From Polynucleobacter sp. UK-Gri1-W3 (GTDB taxonomy: Bacteria; Pseudomonadota; Gammaproteobacteria; Burkholderiales; Burkholderiaceae), in the NCBI RefSeq assembly GCF_018881595.1, contig NZ_JACVQA010000001.1, forward strand, positions 61,625-125,624: a stretch of 64,000 bases of DNA. The letters run 5' to 3'. The notes under the pieces were generated by a model. That model was given only the letters and a program-made list of their open reading frames with translations, searched no databases and was not told the DNA's origin. A program made the translations under genes and the position numbers. Shown here piece after piece: positions 25,846-36,784 of this stretch (its first letter is position 1; each line of letters starts with the position of its first letter).

Positions 25846-26910
25846 TCACTTCACAATTTGAGTTAATTTGCCGCTCTTGTATAGCTCAGCCATCTTCTCT
25901 AAAGAAATTGATTTGATTTTGGATGCTTGACCAGCAGAACCAAAAGCTTGAAAACGCGCAATGCATACCTTCTTGGCAGCTTCACGAGCGGGCTTCAAAT
26001 AATCGCGTGGATCAAACTTAGTTGGATTTTCAATTAGGTAACGGCGAATCGCACCAGTCATCGCCAAACGGATATCCGTATCGATATTGATCTTACGAAC
26101 ACCGTTCTTAATGCCTTCTTGAATCTCTTCAACAGGAACGCCATAAGTCTCTTTCATATCGCCACCAAATTCACGAATCTCAGCTAGTAACTCTTGGGGA
26201 ACGCTAGAAGAGCCATGCATTACTAAATGCGTATTCGGAATACGAGCATGAATTTCTTTGATGCGATCGATTGCCAAAATATCGCCTGTTGGCTTTTTTG
26301 TGAACTTATATGCCCCATGGCTAGTACCAATCGCAATAGCCAAAGCATCGCATTGGGTTGCCTTCACAAAATCAGCAGCTTGTTCCACATCAGTCAGCAA
26401 CTGCTCGCGCGTCATCTTCCCATCGGCACCATGACCATCTTCTTTATCACCCTGCATAGTCTCAAGTGAGCCCAAAACACCGAGCTCAGCTTCAACCGTA
26501 ACCCCAATAGAGTGAGAAAACTTTACTACTTCTTTAGATACGTCAACGTTGTACTCATAGCTAGCAACGGTCTTTCCGTCTGCTTCTAATGAACCATCCA
26601 TCATTACGCTAGTAAAGCCACTCTTGATCGCAGCCATACATACTGCTGGGCTTTGACCATGGTCTTGGTGCATCACAACTGGAATATGGGGGTAAGCCTC
26701 AACCGCAGCAGAGATCAAATGACGTAAGAATGCTTCACCAGCATATTTGCGGGCACCTGCTGAAGCCTGCATGATGACTGGAGAGTCGGCTTCATTCGCC
26801 GCTTCCATAATCGCCGTTACTTGCTCTAAGTTATTCACGTTAAATGCTGGCAGGCCGTAACCGTTTTCAGCAGCATGATCCAAGAGTTGTCTTAAAGATA
26901 CTAAAGCCAT
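25846..26910 (-). CDS. fba: Class II fructose-bisphosphate aldolase
   Basis: This 354-aa zinc-dependent aldolase interconverts fructose-1,6-bisphosphate with the triose phosphates. Visible motifs are [12 protein letters not shown] with zinc-ligand His, [20 protein letters not shown] and [11 protein letters not shown] with a zinc His. The sequence is of the Calvin-cycle (CbbA-like) subtype. It lies between pyk and purC on one strand. Confidence 0.93.
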   Translation of the reverse strand: MALVSLRQLLDHAAENGYGLPAFNVNNLEQVTAIMEAANEADSPVIMQASAGARKYAGEAFLRHLISAAVEAYPHIPVVMHQDHGQSPAVCMAAIKSGFTSVMMDGSLEADGKTVASYEYNVDVSKEVVKFSHSIGVTVEAELGVLGSLETMQGDKEDGHGADGKMTREQLLTDVEQAADFVKATQCDALAIAIGTSHGAYKFTKKPTGDILAIDRIKEIHARIPNTHLVMHGSSSVPQELLAEIREFGGDMKETYGVPVEEIQEGIKNGVRKINIDTDIRLAMTGAIRRYLIENPTKFDPRDYLKPAREAAKKVCIARFQAFGSAGQASKIKSISLEKMAELYKSGKLTQIVK

Positions 26911-26976
26911 GATGTTCTCTTAATAAATAGTAATGAGGTTAAAAATAAATCTGTTTTGAATCTTTTTCAATGTGAA

Positions 26977-28413
26977 TTACTTCACATGAATAATCTTGAG
27001 GGTATTGGTACCACCAGGCTCACCCATGGGCTCTCCTGAAGTAAGCACAACGGTATCGCCCTTTTTAACCGCGCCCGATTTTTTTAAGCAAGTCTCTACC
27101 TCTTGCAAAGCAGTATCACGATCTTTGGTGTAATCCAATCCTATCGGCGTGACATTACGATACGTGCTTAAAGCGCGCTGGGTTGCGATCTTAGAAGTAA
27201 GCGCAAAGATTGGCACATGAATATTGTGGCGACTCATCCAAATCGCGGTTGATCCGGAATCGGTCAAGGCTGCAATTGCGTCTGCATTTAAATGATGGGC
27301 AGTAAACAAAGCACCCAAAGCAATCGTTTGATCGATACGCGTAAAGGTCTGATCTAAGAAGTCAGTATCAAGCTTTACAAGATCAGATTTCTCCGCCTCC
27401 ACACAAATCTCTGCCATCGCTTTGATGGTCTGCACTGGATACATGCCGGCAGCAGACTCAGCAGATAACATCACCGCATCAGTGCCATCCAATACGGCAT
27501 TAGCAACGTCACTCACTTCAGCACGCGTTGGCACTGGAGCATTAATCATGGACTCCATCATTTGCGTAGCAGTAATTGTAAATTTATCCGCTTCACGCGC
27601 CCACTTAATCATGCGCTTTTGCAAAGCAGGTACTGCAGCATTGCCAACCTCAATAGCAAGGTCGCCACGAGCAACCATAATGCCGTCACTCTCAGCAATA
27701 ATGCTTTTCAGCGCTTCGGGTTCTATCGCCTCTGCACGCTCTACTTTAGCAATCGTCCTAACTTTACCAACCCCATGCTTAGCGCTTGCAGCGTCTGCCA
27801 GCTTACGGGCATAGGCCATATCAGCACCATCTTTGGGAAAGCTGATTGCTAAGAAATCAACGCCCATAGCAATCGCAGCATCTAAATCGGCAATATCTTT
27901 TTCAGTCAGTGCGGGCGCAGTCAAACCGCCGCCAGCACGATTGATACCTTTGTTATTGGAGAGTGGCCCACCCTGCTCAACGATGGTAAAAATCTCTCCG
28001 CCCTTAACGCTCTCAACGGTAAGAACAACTAAACCATCATTCAATAAAAGACGGTCGCCAGGTTTTACATCGCCTGGGAGCTCTTTGTAATCAAGACCTA
28101 CTTTAGTTTGATCCCCGAGCTCACAAGCTACGTCCAGAGTAAATTTATCGCCTTCTTTTAGAAGAATTTTGCTATCGACAAATTTACCGACACGAATTTT
28201 AGGGCCCTGTAAGTCAGCCATGATGCCGACTTCTTTGCCAGCTTCAGCGGAAATTGTGCGCACTAAGTCATGACGCGCCTTATGGTCGGCAACAGTGCCG
28301 TGAGAGAAGTTCATCCGCACAACATCTACACCAGCACGGATCATGTCACGCAAGATTTCAGGCTTTTCGGAAGCAGGCCCTAAGGTTGCAATGATCTTTG
28401 TTGCTCTCAACAT
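26977..28413 (-). CDS. pyk: Pyruvate kinase
   Basis: This 478-aa enzyme transfers phosphate from phosphoenolpyruvate to ADP. It starts RATKIIATLGPAS with the typical N-terminus. MNFSHG, the IAKVERAEAIE motif with the catalytic Lys, MVARGDLAIE and TATQMMESM are all present. It lies 2 bp after pgk, so expression is coupled. Confidence 0.95.
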   Translation of the reverse strand: MLRATKIIATLGPASEKPEILRDMIRAGVDVVRMNFSHGTVADHKARHDLVRTISAEAGKEVGIMADLQGPKIRVGKFVDSKILLKEGDKFTLDVACELGDQTKVGLDYKELPGDVKPGDRLLLNDGLVVLTVESVKGGEIFTIVEQGGPLSNNKGINRAGGGLTAPALTEKDIADLDAAIAMGVDFLAISFPKDGADMAYARKLADAASAKHGVGKVRTIAKVERAEAIEPEALKSIIAESDGIMVARGDLAIEVGNAAVPALQKRMIKWAREADKFTITATQMMESMINAPVPTRAEVSDVANAVLDGTDAVMLSAESAAGMYPVQTIKAMAEICVEAEKSDLVKLDTDFLDQTFTRIDQTIALGALFTAHHLNADAIAALTDSGSTAIWMSRHNIHVPIFALTSKIATQRALSTYRNVTPIGLDYTKDRDTALQEVETCLKKSGAVKKGDTVVLTSGEPMGEPGGTNTLKIIHVK

Positions 28414-28415
28414 AT

Positions 28416-29627
28416 TTATTCTTTCGCTCTTTCAGCAAGTACTGCAAAGGCTGGCAAGGTTTTGCCTTCTAAAAATTCTAAGAACGCACCACCACCAGTT
28501 GAGATGTAATCAACTTGATTCTCAATACCGTATTTCGCAATTGCTGCCAAAGTATCGCCACCACCAGCAATAGAAAATGCAGGTGAGTGTGCAATAGCTG
28601 CAGCTAACATCTTGGTGCCACCGCCAAATTGATCAATTTCAAATACGCCCAGTGGGCCATTCCAAACAATAGTGCCGGCATGAGCGAGCATGATCGATAA
28701 GCGTGCAGCGGTCTTTGGACCAATATCCAAAATCATGTCATCTTCTGCCACCTGATCAGATGGAACACGGTTTGCGCGGGCCAACGGAGATAATTCATTC
28801 GCAACCACAACATCTTCTGGAATCGGAACATGGGCACCACGCTTTTCCATGATCTCCATAATCTCTCTAGCCTCATTAACCAAGTCAGGCTCAGCAAGTG
28901 ATTTACCAATAGGTAAACCTTTAGCTAGCATGAAAGTATTCGCAATGCCACCACCAACAATCAGCTCATCCACCTTTTCTGACAAGGCTTTCAGAATGGT
29001 GAGCTTAGAAGAAACTTTAGAGCCAGCAACAATCGCCACCAACGGACGTTTTGGACTGGCTAATGCACGACTCAACGCATCTAATTCAGCAGCCATCAAA
29101 GGACCGGCGCAAGCGACTGGCGCAAACTTGGCTACACCATATGTAGTAGCTTCAGCGCGGTGAGCGGTGCCGAATGCATCGTTTACATAGACATCGCACA
29201 AGGCAGCAATCTTTTTAGCTAACTCGTCACTATTCTTTTTCTCGCCAACATTAAGGCGGCAGTTTTCGAGCAACACAATCTCACCAGGATTTACTTCAAA
29301 TCCTCCATTCACCCAATCACTAATGAGTGGAACTTTGCGATTCAGTAAGTTGGCAATGCGATCAGCAACAGGAGCCAAACTATCTTCTGGTTTAAATTCC
29401 CCTTCGGTTGGACGCCCCAAATGGGAGGTCACCATCACAGCTGCTCCAGCATCCAAACACATTTGTACTGCCGGCATCGATGCCCGAATGCGAGTGTCTT
29501 CGGTAATGTTTCCAGCTTCGTCTTGAGGAACATTGAGGTCGGCACGGATAAATACCCGCTTACCCTTTAATTGACCTGATTGGGCTAATTCGCTTAAACG
29601 CTTAACTTTAAATAAGGAATCCGGCAT
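28416..29627 (-). CDS. pgk: Phosphoglycerate kinase
   Basis: This enzyme is 403 aa from the ATG at 29627 ([15 protein letters not shown]). The longer open frame to 29750 adds 41 residues that look unlike the family. Family motifs are [47 protein letters not shown] and the nucleotide loop [13 protein letters not shown]. It is the first gene of the pgk-pyk-fba-pur block. Confidence 0.93.
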   Translation of the reverse strand: MPDSLFKVKRLSELAQSGQLKGKRVFIRADLNVPQDEAGNITEDTRIRASMPAVQMCLDAGAAVMVTSHLGRPTEGEFKPEDSLAPVADRIANLLNRKVPLISDWVNGGFEVNPGEIVLLENCRLNVGEKKNSDELAKKIAALCDVYVNDAFGTAHRAEATTYGVAKFAPVACAGPLMAAELDALSRALASPKRPLVAIVAGSKVSSKLTILKALSEKVDELIVGGGIANTFMLAKGLPIGKSLAEPDLVNEAREIMEIMEKRGAHVPIPEDVVVANELSPLARANRVPSDQVAEDDMILDIGPKTAARLSIMLAHAGTIVWNGPLGVFEIDQFGGGTKMLAAAIAHSPAFSIAGGGDTLAAIAKYGIENQVDYISTGGGAFLEFLEGKTLPAFAVLAERAKE

Positions 29628-29815
29628 GAGTTTGGGTAAATAAGATGGTTTATGGGGAATGCTCCATTCTAAAGGCTCTGGCCCAGCTACCTCTAAGGAT
29701 CGGAGCCAACAGACTGCCCTGCCTGCTCTACAATAAGGACTTAAATGCATTCTGGGCCCAGTGCCCCGCTTAAACCGCTTTTACAGATAATTAATAGACA
29801 CAAAAGGTAAAGAAA

Positions 29816-30739
29816 ATGTCGATGTCCGACCGCGATGGCTTTATTTGGACTGATGGGAAGCTAATCCCTTGGCGTGAGGCTAACGTTCACGTGTTAACCC
29901 ATAGTTTGCACTATGGAATGGGCGTTTTTGAGGGTATCCGAGCCTATAAAACCCCCCAGGGAACCGCTATTTTCCGCCTCCCGGAGCACGTAAAGCGCCT
30001 TTTTAACGGCACCAAGATCTTCCAAATGAACATGCCTTTTAGCCCTGAAGAGATCACCAAGGGCATTATTGAGGTGGTCAACAGCAATAAGCTCGAAGCC
30101 TGCTATATCCGCCCAATTATCTTTATTGGCTCGCAAAAGCTTGGAATCTCCCCAAAAGGTAACAGCATCCACACCTCGATAGCCGCCTGGGAATGGGGTG
30201 CCTATTTGGGTGAAGATGGCCTAAACAAGGGTATTCGGGTTAAAACCTCCTCATTTACACGCCACTTTGTTAATTCTTCATTGGTTCGCGCCAAGGCATC
30301 TGGCTACTACATCAACTCCATTTTGGCCAATCAAGAAGTAACCGCCAATGGCTACGATGAAGCTTTATTGCTTGATACCGAAGGCTATGTTTCTGAAGGC
30401 TCAGGTGAAAATCTCTTTATGGTTCGTAACGGCATCGTTTACACGCCAGATTTGGCTTCATGCTTAGATGGCATTACCCGTGATTCCGTTATTCAGATCG
30501 CAAAAGATTTGGGATATGAAATTCGCGAAAAACGCATCACACGTGATGAAGTCTATTCTGCTGATGAAGCATTCTTTACCGGCACTGCCGCTGAAGTTAC
30601 CCCAATCCGTGAATTGGATGACCGCACAATTGGCGACGGTAAGCGTGGCCCGATCACTGAGAAGATTCAGAAGACGTATTTTGATGCGGTTTATGGCAGA
30701 AACGATCAGTACAAATCTTGGCTCACTTACGTTAAGTAA
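29816..30739 (+). CDS. ilvE: Branched-chain amino acid aminotransferase
   Basis: This 307-aa fold-type IV PLP enzyme interconverts Leu, Ile and Val with their 2-oxo acids. HSLHYGMGVFEGIRAY, the PLP-lysine region SSLVRAKASGYYINS, EALLLDTEGYVSEGSGENLF and FFTGTAAEVTPI match the family. It is divergent from pgk. The next gene is a CHCC zinc protein 35 bp downstream. Confidence 0.94.
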   Translation: MSMSDRDGFIWTDGKLIPWREANVHVLTHSLHYGMGVFEGIRAYKTPQGTAIFRLPEHVKRLFNGTKIFQMNMPFSPEEITKGIIEVVNSNKLEACYIRPIIFIGSQKLGISPKGNSIHTSIAAWEWGAYLGEDGLNKGIRVKTSSFTRHFVNSSLVRAKASGYYINSILANQEVTANGYDEALLLDTEGYVSEGSGENLFMVRNGIVYTPDLASCLDGITRDSVIQIAKDLGYEIREKRITRDEVYSADEAFFTGTAAEVTPIRELDDRTIGDGKRGPITEKIQKTYFDAVYGRNDQYKSWLTYVK

Positions 30740-30774
30740 TGCGTTAAGTTATTTCAGTAATTAGGAAACAGCAC

Positions 30775-30963
30775 ATGACTCAAGCTCAGGTTGTAATGGT
30801 GGATGGCAAAGATTTGCCGCTGCACTGCCCCACTAATAAAACACCAGCATGGAACTCGCATCCACGAGTTTTCTTAGACATTACTGAAACCGGTGAAGCC
30901 AAGTGCCCATACTGCGGCACTGAGTACAAACTCATTCCCGGCACTGAGCCACACGGTCACTAA
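30775..30963 (+). CDS. CHCC-type zinc-finger protein
   Basis: This 62-aa protein has the zinc ligands of the zf-CHCC family: LHCPT, WNSHPRV, then AKCPYCGTEY (Cys-His-Cys-Cys). The fold is related to the NDUFS6 subunit of complex I. In Burkholderiales this gene commonly sits between ilvE and waaF. Its role is not settled. Confidence 0.85.
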   Translation: MTQAQVVMVDGKDLPLHCPTNKTPAWNSHPRVFLDITETGEAKCPYCGTEYKLIPGTEPHGH

Positions 30964-30970
30964 GCCTTAT

Positions 30971-30993
30971 CAGCACCTCTTCTTGAGGTGCTG
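30971..30993 (+). terminator. Perfect hairpin before waaF
   Basis: CAGCACCTC (30971-30979) and GAGGTGCTG (30985-30993) form a 9-bp stem with a TTCTT loop. There is no T tract. It ends only a few bases before the waaF start and could attenuate or stabilise the mRNA. Confidence 0.45.
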
Positions 30994-31000
30994 AGTCGGG

Positions 31001-32050
31001 ATGCATTACATGCACGGTATTCTGATCATTGCCCCAAACTGGATTGGGGATGCTGTAATGACTCAGCCATTGCTGGCATCGCTCAAAGAACAATATCCAG
31101 AAGCAAACATTGATGTTCTAGCGAGCACTTGGGTAGCCCCAATTTATCGCGCTTGCTCTGAAGTACATGAAGTCATTGAAGCGAAGTTTGAACACAAAAA
31201 ATTACAGTGGGACCTTCGTAAACAACTAGCAAAAAAGTTGGCGACAAAAAAATATCAAGCCTGTTTTGTATTACCTAATAGTCTTAAGTCAGCGCTCATT
31301 CCTTGGCTTGCTAACATTCCTTTTCGAGCTGGCTATCGCGGAGAATTACGCTTTGGTCTCATTAATGTAGCGCTAGGTAATCCAAGCAAAGTAAATCGCC
31401 CGCCAATGGTCGAGCACTATCTTGCATTAAGCCAAGCCCTCAATCAAGAGCAGGCAGTAGCCACGGCAATCGATCTCACTCCAAAGTTAAATGTATCTGC
31501 TGCTGCAAATCATTCAGTACAGGCCAAATTACTCAGCGCCAATATTGATACAGCCAACATTTATGTGATGTGTCCCGGCGCCGAATATGGCCCAACCAAA
31601 CGCTGGCCAAGTAGTCACTTTGCACAATTGGCGCAAAAACTCATTGCCAGTAATCCACATAGTCAGATCATTCTTTTGGGAAGCAAAGGTGATCATGCGC
31701 TTGCCCAAGAAATCCGCTCCCAGACCAAGCAAGATGCCCCCATACATAACTGGTGTGGAGATACCTCGCTGGATGAAGCGATTGCCCTGATTGGTATGGG
31801 CAAAGCGGTCATTAGCAATGACTCGGGCTTAATGCATATTGCAGCAGCCCTCAAAACTCCTCAAGTTGCCATCTTTGGATCAAGCGACCCAGCACATACT
31901 CCGCCATTGTCAGATAAAGCCAAGGTAATTTGGCTCAACCTGCCTTGCAGCCCATGCCATAAAAAAGAATGTCCACTGGGTCACTTAAAGTGCTTAAACG
32001 ACATCTTGCCGGAACAAGTATTCGCTACACTGAATACCTTGCAGCCATAA
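31001..32050 (+). CDS. waaF: Lipopolysaccharide heptosyltransferase II
   Basis: This 349-aa glycosyltransferase family 9 enzyme adds the second heptose to the lipopolysaccharide inner core at the cytoplasmic face. ILIIAPNWIGDAVMTQPLL is the family N-terminus. CPGAEYGPTKRWP and ISNDSGLMHIAAAL followed by VAIFGSSDP are its nucleotide-sugar motifs. ATG 31010 is an equally good start. Confidence 0.92.
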   Translation: MHYMHGILIIAPNWIGDAVMTQPLLASLKEQYPEANIDVLASTWVAPIYRACSEVHEVIEAKFEHKKLQWDLRKQLAKKLATKKYQACFVLPNSLKSALIPWLANIPFRAGYRGELRFGLINVALGNPSKVNRPPMVEHYLALSQALNQEQAVATAIDLTPKLNVSAAANHSVQAKLLSANIDTANIYVMCPGAEYGPTKRWPSSHFAQLAQKLIASNPHSQIILLGSKGDHALAQEIRSQTKQDAPIHNWCGDTSLDEAIALIGMGKAVISNDSGLMHIAAALKTPQVAIFGSSDPAHTPPLSDKAKVIWLNLPCSPCHKKECPLGHLKCLNDILPEQVFATLNTLQP

Positions 32051-32067
32051 CCTAGGAACAGTAAGCT

Positions 32068-32502
32068 ATGACCAAACTTGCCAGACTCTTTCACAATGCA
32101 GATGAAGTTGTAGAGGCGTGGCGAGATGCACTACGTCATCGCGATGTTCAGGGTGCCCTAGATATTTGGTTGGATGATGACTCGATCACCTGCGTTCTTC
32201 CAGAAGGTCATCGCCTGACTGGTCATGCAGAAATTCGAGAGGGCTTAGAAAGGCTACTTGCCAAGCAACCTTTATTTTTAGAGCCTATTGCTTGTATTAG
32301 TCACTCGGTCTTAGGTGCTGCTGTATATGACACAACCGAAGCAGTACACCTGCGAGCAGATCAAGTTGAAGCAGAATTTTTTCTCAATATCACGCTCGTG
32401 CTACTGCAAGATAGTCAGGGTTGGCGTATTGCACACTTACATGCCAGCCACTCTACCGAAGACACTTTCGACGCTCCTTCTACGCCTCACGGCCTGCATT
32501 AA
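32068..32502 (+). CDS. SnoaL/NTF2-like protein
   Basis: This 144-aa protein has the cone-like alpha+beta pattern of the NTF2 superfamily: an N-terminal helix with VEAWRDALRHRDVQGALDIW, a SITCVLPEGHRLTGHAEIREGL segment (about residues 40-61) and a C-terminal strand GWRIAHLHASHS. Such proteins are ligand-binding or degradative accessory enzymes. The substrate is unknown. The next gene follows after 5 bp. Confidence 0.75.
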   Translation: MTKLARLFHNADEVVEAWRDALRHRDVQGALDIWLDDDSITCVLPEGHRLTGHAEIREGLERLLAKQPLFLEPIACISHSVLGAAVYDTTEAVHLRADQVEAEFFLNITLVLLQDSQGWRIAHLHASHSTEDTFDAPSTPHGLH

Positions 32503-32507
32503 GCATC

Positions 32508-33128
32508 ATGGATGATCAAGTACTTCGGTCACTGATGAAGTGGCCAAATGTGCCTGATTGCTATGGCTGGCTTGCCTTGGATCGTCGCGGTCAATGGCGT
32601 ATGCGAGATGAGTTCACACAACTCAACAATCTCCCAGGTCAGGTAATTGAACACACCGCTCTGAAAGAATTTATCGCTCGTAACTATGCCTGTGATGCAG
32701 TTGGCAGATACTTTTTTCAGAATGGGCCGCAACGCGTTCATATAACACTAGCTGCTACTCCTTGGATTGTAAGAATTCTTCCTAGCAACAAAGGTCTCAA
32801 TTTTATTAACCAATGCCATCAAAATATGGATCCAGCTGGCGCACTGAGTGATGAGAAGGGCAATATCTATATTGCCGGAAACCTAAATCAAATAATTTAT
32901 AACAGCAGCGATCGTAAGAACGGTCAATTTACTGAGCGCAATAGTCAAACAATCGCTTTGTTGCATGATCACGATTTAGATCAGTTTTCTGGGCTAGCCA
33001 AGTTACATGAAGAAGCTTGTAGTTTTGGGGGGTCATGGGTTTGGCAAGGAAAACAATTGCCCTTGGACCCCATTCACTCTGAGGAGCTTGCTTCCCGCTT
33101 CCACTACATAGCAAAACCACAGCCTTAA
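32508..33128 (+). CDS. Conserved betaproteobacterial protein of unknown function
   Basis: This protein is 206 aa from the ATG at 32508, 5 bp after the previous stop. The longer open frame from 32421 overlaps the preceding gene and was not chosen. The N-terminus WPNVPDCYGWLALDRRGQWRM and the YFFQNGPQRVHI segment are features I associate with a DUF family restricted mainly to beta- and gammaproteobacteria. No catalytic motif is visible. It is convergent with the M48 protease gene, with a 4-bp overlap. Confidence 0.7.
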   Translation: MDDQVLRSLMKWPNVPDCYGWLALDRRGQWRMRDEFTQLNNLPGQVIEHTALKEFIARNYACDAVGRYFFQNGPQRVHITLAATPWIVRILPSNKGLNFINQCHQNMDPAGALSDEKGNIYIAGNLNQIIYNSSDRKNGQFTERNSQTIALLHDHDLDQFSGLAKLHEEACSFGGSWVWQGKQLPLDPIHSEELASRFHYIAKPQP

Positions 33129-34825
33129 CCCGGAGCTTTTTTCCCTTGCTCTTTGAGCTCATCGTAATACTGCCTTTGCATTTCACGCAAACGCGCATCA
33201 ATACTAGAGCCTTGATAAAAATCGGCGCCACCGGCAGCGCGAGCAATTCTCAACTGCTCAATTGCTGAGGGCCAAGCGCCCTCTAAGGCATATTTTTCAC
33301 CGAGAGCGTAATGTCGCATAGGGATATTCTTGGCCTGATCATAGGATTGAGAAAGCAAGGTCCACCAAACAATTTCATCGGGCTGAGATCTTGTACGAGC
33401 CTTTAACCATGTAATGGCATCATTGGTGCGACCTAGTTTTAGCTCAGCATTAATCATGGCAGCGCCAGCGGCATAAGACTGGGGATACGCGCGTAATGTA
33501 GCTTGGGCAATTTGTAATGCTTCTTCGCCCTTTCCTTTTGCTAAGGCTAGCTCTGAGGCAGTGATGTCTAGAGATAGGCTTTGTCTTTGGATGGGCGATC
33601 CCGGTGCGCTTGCCTTCTGAGCCAAATTGCGAGCTTGTTGCAAATCAGCCTCTGCCTGGTCAATTTTTCCTTGGCGTTGCGCTATTAATGCCAGCCCATA
33701 GAAGCCTTCTAATTGCTTGCCAATTGGTTGTTGCTTACTGTAGCTCTCAAAAGTATTTTTCAAGTCATACATTCCGCTAGATGTACCTGATTGTTCCATG
33801 CGAGCTCGTGCTTTGATGAAATAAAACTCGACAGAAGTTGGGACGTTACGTGCCCCTACGGTCCTAGCTCTATCTTGCATATCTGCAATACGATCTGTTG
33901 TTAAGGGGTGGGTTCGAACATAGCCAGGCACCCCTTTATCCATAATCCCGGTAGCTTTTTGCAGGCGCTGGAAGAATCCTGGCGCACCATTGACATCGTA
34001 TCCACTTGCATCCAGAATCTGAAATCCAATACGATCCGCTTCACGCTCCGCATCACGGGAGTATGACAGCTGGTTATTCACTGCAACCGCTTGACCGCCC
34101 TGCATTAGACCGGCAGCAGCAGAAGGATTGCGGGAAGCTGCTAAAGCCCCCAGAACCATGCCTGCCAATGCAATCATCATATTGGTGGTTTGCTTATCCA
34201 TTTGACGTGCCAAATGGCGTTGCAATACGTGACCAGTCTCATGCCCCATCACTGATGCAACCTCAGAATCAGATTCAGCACTCACGATCAGTCCCGTATG
34301 AAAGCCAATAAATCCGCCAGGCAATGCAAACGCATTAATACTGCTATCTTTTACAGCGAAGACTTCAAAGTTATAAGCGCCACTTCCCTGCTCATTTGCG
34401 CCCCCAAGTTGCAACTTTCTAGCAGCTTGCAAAAGACGGCGCTCCATTTGATTTAAAAAATCATAGAGTGGTAAATCATTTGAATAATCGGGATCCGGAC
34501 GAATCTGGCGCATGATCATTTCGCCATACTTGCGTTCATCCATTCTGCTTAAGGCATCTCCGCCAGGATCGCCCATGTCAGGCAAAATAATCGTTGGCTG
34601 ACTTTGCATAGAGTTACGTGTAGGTGCATTAGCGGGACGCGCATCAGGCGACTGCATTGCCCTACCGATATTCTGAATGGCGGCTGAATTACCCTCAACA
34701 GACACGTCCCCAGCAGGAGTAGCTGCATATGCAGGAAATCCAGAGCAAGCCAGCCCGACCATCAGCTGAACGGCTAAAGCACGGCGCAATAAAGAGGTTT
34801 TTGTAACGGACTTTATGTCTTGCAT
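33125..34825 (-). CDS. bepA: M48-family metalloprotease with TPR repeats (BepA-like)
   Basis: This is 566 aa from the ATG at 34825. Family members act in the periplasm on outer-membrane protein assembly. After a signal peptide (cleavage near AYA-A), the HETGH zinc motif lies at residues 195-199, with the third ligand in [13 protein letters not shown]. The C-terminal half (about 330-560) is helical TPR. The longer frame to 34876 overlaps the divergent moaC start and is not preferred. Confidence 0.88.
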   Translation of the reverse strand: MQDIKSVTKTSLLRRALAVQLMVGLACSGFPAYAATPAGDVSVEGNSAAIQNIGRAMQSPDARPANAPTRNSMQSQPTIILPDMGDPGGDALSRMDERKYGEMIMRQIRPDPDYSNDLPLYDFLNQMERRLLQAARKLQLGGANEQGSGAYNFEVFAVKDSSINAFALPGGFIGFHTGLIVSAESDSEVASVMGHETGHVLQRHLARQMDKQTTNMMIALAGMVLGALAASRNPSAAAGLMQGGQAVAVNNQLSYSRDAEREADRIGFQILDASGYDVNGAPGFFQRLQKATGIMDKGVPGYVRTHPLTTDRIADMQDRARTVGARNVPTSVEFYFIKARARMEQSGTSSGMYDLKNTFESYSKQQPIGKQLEGFYGLALIAQRQGKIDQAEADLQQARNLAQKASAPGSPIQRQSLSLDITASELALAKGKGEEALQIAQATLRAYPQSYAAGAAMINAELKLGRTNDAITWLKARTRSQPDEIVWWTLLSQSYDQAKNIPMRHYALGEKYALEGAWPSAIEQLRIARAAGGADFYQGSSIDARLREMQRQYYDELKEQGKKAPG

Positions 34826-34848
34826 CTCTATATGGTAAAACTTATCCC

Positions 34849-35325
34849 ATGAACAAACTAACTCATTTTGACGCAAGCGGGCAAGCCCACATGGTAAACG
34901 TAGGTGATAAGCCTAACACCCACCGCATAGCCATCGCCACCGGCAAAATCACCATGCTGCCAGAAACCTTCAAAATGGTAGAAGTAGGCACCCATAAAAA
35001 GGGTGATGTCCTAGGTATTGCCCGAATTGCAGGCATTCAGGCATCAAAAAGAACATCAGACCTTATTCCTTTATGCCATCCATTGGCGCTGACTCACGTT
35101 AGCCTGGAATATAAAAGCAATCCCCAAGAAAGTAGCGTCACCTGCCAAGTCAGAGCAGAGACTACAGGACCAACAGGCGTTGAGATGGAAGCCCTCACTG
35201 CAGTCCAAGTAGCCCTACTGACAATCTACGATATGTGCAAAGCAGTAGACCGAGGCATGGTCATGGGTGATGTGAAGCTACTTGAGAAGAGTGGCGGGAA
35301 GTCTGGAGAATGGAAATCTTCCTAA
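34849..35325 (+). CDS. moaC: Cyclic pyranopterin monophosphate synthase
   Basis: This 158-aa enzyme makes cPMP in molybdenum cofactor synthesis. [20 protein letters not shown], the [13 protein letters not shown] substrate motif, [14 protein letters not shown] and [14 protein letters not shown] all match MoaC. It is divergent from the M48 gene across 23 bp. Confidence 0.95.
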   Translation: MNKLTHFDASGQAHMVNVGDKPNTHRIAIATGKITMLPETFKMVEVGTHKKGDVLGIARIAGIQASKRTSDLIPLCHPLALTHVSLEYKSNPQESSVTCQVRAETTGPTGVEMEALTAVQVALLTIYDMCKAVDRGMVMGDVKLLEKSGGKSGEWKSS

Positions 35326-35345
35326 AGACCTTGGGACTGATTAAT

Positions 35346-35382
35346 CTAATAAAAAGCCGCTTCGTGAGCGGCTTTTTATTAG
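35346..35382. terminator. Bidirectional terminator between moaC and the pilin gene
   Basis: CTAATAAAAAGCCGCT and AGCGGCTTTTTATTAG form a perfect 16-bp stem with a TCGTG loop. A and T tracts on both sides make it usable for both convergent genes. Confidence 0.92.
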
Positions 35383-35387
35383 AAATT

Positions 35388-35915
35388 TTACTTACCTATT
35401 CTGCATTCCGAAGGCAATAACTGAGGAATTAAATTTGTTTCAGTAGATCGACATGACCAACCGCCCGCCCAGGTTGCACCTTCTGGTTTAGATAAATCAA
35501 TAGGTCTAGGAGAATTGGCATCAGGCTCATTTGTTGGTACTAAATGAAGTGTATTTTTACCGTCAGGCGCTACACTCACTTGATAGTCAATCGCAATAGC
35601 ACCTGATGTAGTGATTTCAATTAACTTCACACTGCGTGTTGGCGTAAATGTAAATGATCCATGCGTTGCTTCATCCATAGGAACAGTCCCGCGACTTGCA
35701 AAAGCTTCCGTCACTGCAAGCTTGGCACTAGAGGACAAATTCATGCCTTCCACAACCCGACTTCTAGCAATGTAATCTTGGTATTGTGGCACTGCCACTG
35801 CAACCAAGATACCAATGATGGCTACAACGACCATCACTTCAATCAAGGTAAAGCCCGCCTCTTGATTGCTATTTGTATTTTGAGTATCTCGAATATCTTT
35901 ACTGTGCTTCTGCAT
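35388..35915 (-). CDS. Type IV pilin / prepilin-like protein
   Basis: This 175-aa protein has a long leader (1-21) with the prepilin peptidase site G-FTLIEVMVVVAIIGILVAV near residue 21 and Glu at mature position 5. The mature part ends with two Cys (SCRSTETN and SECRIGK) that can form the pilin D-loop. It is a single gene with its own terminator, which fits a major pilin or competence/T4P subunit. Confidence 0.9.
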   Translation of the reverse strand: MQKHSKDIRDTQNTNSNQEAGFTLIEVMVVVAIIGILVAVAVPQYQDYIARSRVVEGMNLSSSAKLAVTEAFASRGTVPMDEATHGSFTFTPTRSVKLIEITTSGAIAIDYQVSVAPDGKNTLHLVPTNEPDANSPRPIDLSKPEGATWAGGWSCRSTETNLIPQLLPSECRIGK

Positions 35916-35990
35916 CTTCTAATTCCCCCATGTGAAATACTCAATCATCTAATTTTACGCGGCCACTCACAAGGGAATGAGTAACAAAAA

Positions 35991-36011
35991 AGCCGGCATA
36001 TTGAGCCGGCT
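35991..36011. terminator. Terminator between the pilin and TerC genes
   Basis: AGCCGGC (35991-35997) and GCCGGCT (36005-36011) are flanked by A6 on the left and TTTT on the right. It serves the minus-strand TerC transcript and could act in both directions. Confidence 0.85.
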
Positions 36012-36033
36012 TTTCTGATTTAACGCGGAGAAA

Positions 36034-36741
36034 TTACGCAGCTTCTTTATTCTTCTGCTTCTTTTTAAGATAAGTGCCAACTAAAAGTACGATAGCAACC
36101 CCAATACCCTCAAAAATCATATGCGCATCTTCAAAGGCAGCCTGCATAGAGTCTTTGATTGCAGGGTCTTCAACTAACATTCCGCCTGCAAGCAAGCCCA
36201 ATAAGCCAGCCCCCAAAGTAATGATGATCGGGAAGCGATCCATCACCTTTAAAAGCAAAGCGCTCCCAAAAATAATCAACGGAATAGATAAACCCAAGCC
36301 AACAATGAGTAACACCAAGCGAGTTTCTTCTGGACCTTTTTGAGCAGCGGCGGCTACTGCCAACACGTTATCTAGACTCATAACTAAGTCAGCTACCAAG
36401 ATAGTGCGAATCGCGCCCCAAATATTTGGATGCGCTTGCATATCTTCTTCTTCACCGCTATCAGCCAAAAGCTGAACGCCAATATAAAGCAACAAAATAG
36501 CGCCAACAATCTTGAGATACGGCAATGTCAATAATTGAACTGCGGTAATAGTGAGGAATACGCGCAAAATAATCGCGGCAGCACTGCCCCAAAAAATGGC
36601 TTTCTTCTGCTGTACCGGTGGCAAATTACGTGAAGCGAGCGCAATCACAACTGCGTTATCACCAGACAACAAAATATTCGCAACAATAATTGATAAAAGA
36701 GCGGCCCAGAATGCCGGTCCAGAAAATATTGATAAATCCAT
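36034..36741 (-). CDS. TerC-family membrane protein
   Basis: This is 235 aa from the ATG at 36741 (MDLSIFSGPAFW). It has about seven membrane helices with the family motifs LLSGDNAVVIALA and ADLVMSLDNVLAVAA, which carry the conserved acidic residues. Family members are implicated in metal-ion efflux, chiefly manganese, from related proteins. The frame from 36810 adds a non-conserved extension. Confidence 0.88.
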   Translation of the reverse strand: MDLSIFSGPAFWAALLSIIVANILLSGDNAVVIALASRNLPPVQQKKAIFWGSAAAIILRVFLTITAVQLLTLPYLKIVGAILLLYIGVQLLADSGEEEDMQAHPNIWGAIRTILVADLVMSLDNVLAVAAAAQKGPEETRLVLLIVGLGLSIPLIIFGSALLLKVMDRFPIIITLGAGLLGLLAGGMLVEDPAIKDSMQAAFEDAHMIFEGIGVAIVLLVGTYLKKKQKNKEAA

Positions 36742-36784
36742 CTTGTCTCCTACGTTTTTTATGTTTTCACAACTATTTGCTACC